Source of the DNA: Patescibacteria group bacterium
Lineage (GTDB): Bacteria > Patescibacteriota > Minisyncoccia > UBA6257 > GWB1-50-10
DNA: 34,186 bases
Direction: 5' to 3'
NCBI GenBank assembly: GCA_024239035.1
Contig: JANBVK010000001.1
Span: 303,929-338,114, forward strand
In this document: in pieces, positions 32,921-34,186 of the stretch
Numbering within the stretch: the stretch's first letter is position 1
Layout of the letters: every line of letters begins with the position of its first letter
The notes under the pieces: generated by a model
Told to the model about the DNA's origin: nothing
What the model saw: the letters and a program-made list of their open reading frames with translations, nothing else
Database searches by the model: none
Made by a program: the position numbers and the translations under genes

Positions 32921-33516
32921 CAAAAAGACTATTTGATATTTTCTTCACCTCTATCGGTCTTCTTTTTCTCTCTCCCCTGCTTGTCACGCTCGCAATCTGG
33001 ACAAAACTTGACTCATCCGGTCCGGTTTTCTATCGCGGCGTGCGGATGGGAAAGAACTGGAAGAAATTTAAGATTTTCAAATTCCGCACAATGGTGGTTA
33101 ACGCCGAGAATATCGGCGGGCCCTCAACGCGAGAAGAAGACCCACGCCTGACCCGAAGCGGACGCTTTCTCCGTAAGTGGAAACTTGATGAATTCCCCCA
33201 ACTTTTAAGCGTTATAAAAGGTGATATGAGTTTAGTGGGACCCAGACCCGAAGTACCTGAGTACGCCGCGCTTTACAAGGGAGAAGAAAAAATTATCTAT
33301 ACTGTAAAACCGGGTATGACTGACTATGCCTCCCTCTGGAATCTCCACGAAGAGGAATTGCTATCTAAAGCGAAAACTACTGAAGAGACAGAAAAAATTT
33401 ATTTAGAAAAAATCAGACCGGAAAAAGTCCGGCTCCAGATGAAATATGTCAAAGAAATGTCATGTTGGACAGATATAAAAATTATTTTTAAAACTATTAA
33501 GAAAATTCTTCTCTAA
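32917..33516 (+). CDS. Bacterial sugar transferase (undecaprenyl-phosphate phosphoglycosyltransferase type)
   Basis: KRLFDIFFTSIGLLFLSPLL; FKFRTM; SRSGRFLRK-like TRSGRFLRKWKLDEFPQLLSVIKGDMSLVGPRPEVPEY. Confidence 0.94.
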   Translation: MTKRLFDIFFTSIGLLFLSPLLVTLAIWTKLDSSGPVFYRGVRMGKNWKKFKIFKFRTMVVNAENIGGPSTREEDPRLTRSGRFLRKWKLDEFPQLLSVIKGDMSLVGPRPEVPEYAALYKGEEKIIYTVKPGMTDYASLWNLHEEELLSKAKTTEETEKIYLEKIRPEKVRLQMKYVKEMSCWTDIKIIFKTIKKILL

Positions 33517-33563
33517 AATTGACGTGGCTTTATTAAAAGACAATAATTAAAAACCAATCAAAA

Positions 33564-34186
33564 ATGACCGATTACAAAAAAATAGCGACTGAAGCAAGAA
33601 AAAAAACGCTTGAAATGATCTACCGGGCCCAAAGCAGCCATGTCGGAAGCAATTTCAGCTGCATTGATATTTTAAGTGTTTTATTTGAAAAGATGGATTT
33701 GAAGAAAGATAAGTTTATCTTGAGTAAGGGCTGGGCAGCAGCCTCGGTTTATTACTTTCTGGCCCAAAAGGGAATTATACCAAAAGAAGATTTAGAACGT
33801 TATTGCAAACCGGGCGAAAAAGAATACATAGGTCTTATAGAGCCGAGGGGGAAATTTGGATTGGAATTTGCCGGGGGGAGCATGGGTTTCGGCCTGCCTG
33901 CCGGGGTTGGTTTTGCTTTGGCTAAAAAACTAAACGGAGAAGAGGGAAAGGTTCAGGTTCTCATAAGTGACGGGGAAGTGCAAATAGGAACCACCTGGGA
34001 ATCAATTCTAATTGCCAAACAACATAATCTTTCTAATTTGATAGTCTGGGTAGACAATAACCGATTTCAGGCGATGGGAGAAACTAAAGAGATTTTGAAC
34101 ATAGAACCGTTAGATGAACGAGTAAAACCTTTTGGGTGGGCAGTCCAAAGAATAGATGGCCACGACTTTGAGAAAATAGAATCCGC
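33564..34186 (+). CDS. Transketolase N-terminal (TPP-binding) subunit, partial at right edge
   Basis: Hand translation from ATG 33564: MTDYKKIATEARKKTLEMIYRAQSSHVGSNFSCIDILSVLF...GSMGFGLPAGVGFALAKKLNGEEGKVQVLISDGEVQIGTTWESILIAKQHNLSNLIVWVDNNRFQAMG. Not in track because no stop is reached. Confidence 0.9.
   Translation, partial: MTDYKKIATEARKKTLEMIYRAQSSHVGSNFSCIDILSVLFEKMDLKKDKFILSKGWAAASVYYFLAQKGIIPKEDLERYCKPGEKEYIGLIEPRGKFGLEFAGGSMGFGLPAGVGFALAKKLNGEEGKVQVLISDGEVQIGTTWESILIAKQHNLSNLIVWVDNNRFQAMGETKEILNIEPLDERVKPFGWAVQRIDGHDFEKIES

Overview
The window looks like a Patescibacteria/CPR (probably Parcubacteria-like) chromosome segment; this is inferred from gene style and was not tested. (1) At ~1-9.6 kb, a minus-strand gene train encodes membrane-anchored or secreted surface proteins. 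A 1805-aa fibre-like protein has ~20 VGIGT-type repeats and six HAATKxYVD modules. A second VGIG protein is cut by the left window edge. Three TM-anchored cupredoxin-fold proteins with different metal-ligand sets are interleaved, plus one large TM-anchored protein. This is my best candidate for an undescribed system. (2) At ~9.6-19.7 kb are housekeeping genes: rpmA, rplI, S41 protease, def, fmt, tRNA-Gln, GIY-YIG, ftsX/ftsE, a domain-1-less prfB, tRNA-Thr, HNH, and a redox set (trxB, glutaredoxin, SPW protein, DsbA-like). (3) At ~19.8-34.2 kb is a surface polysaccharide cluster: flippase, O-antigen ligase-like, two short nucleotide-sugar dehydrogenases, carbamoyltransferase, glycosyltransferases, methyltransferases including a tandem-domain one, aminotransferase, sugar transferase and a partial transketolase. 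The most striking non-gene signal is a family of ~28-nt arrays of four heptamers. They occur in-frame inside genes and, in TAG-containing versions, directly at gene 3' ends where they supply the stop codon. A 9-nt-period family and several palindromic micro-elements are also present, some inserted in-frame in rplI and fmt.
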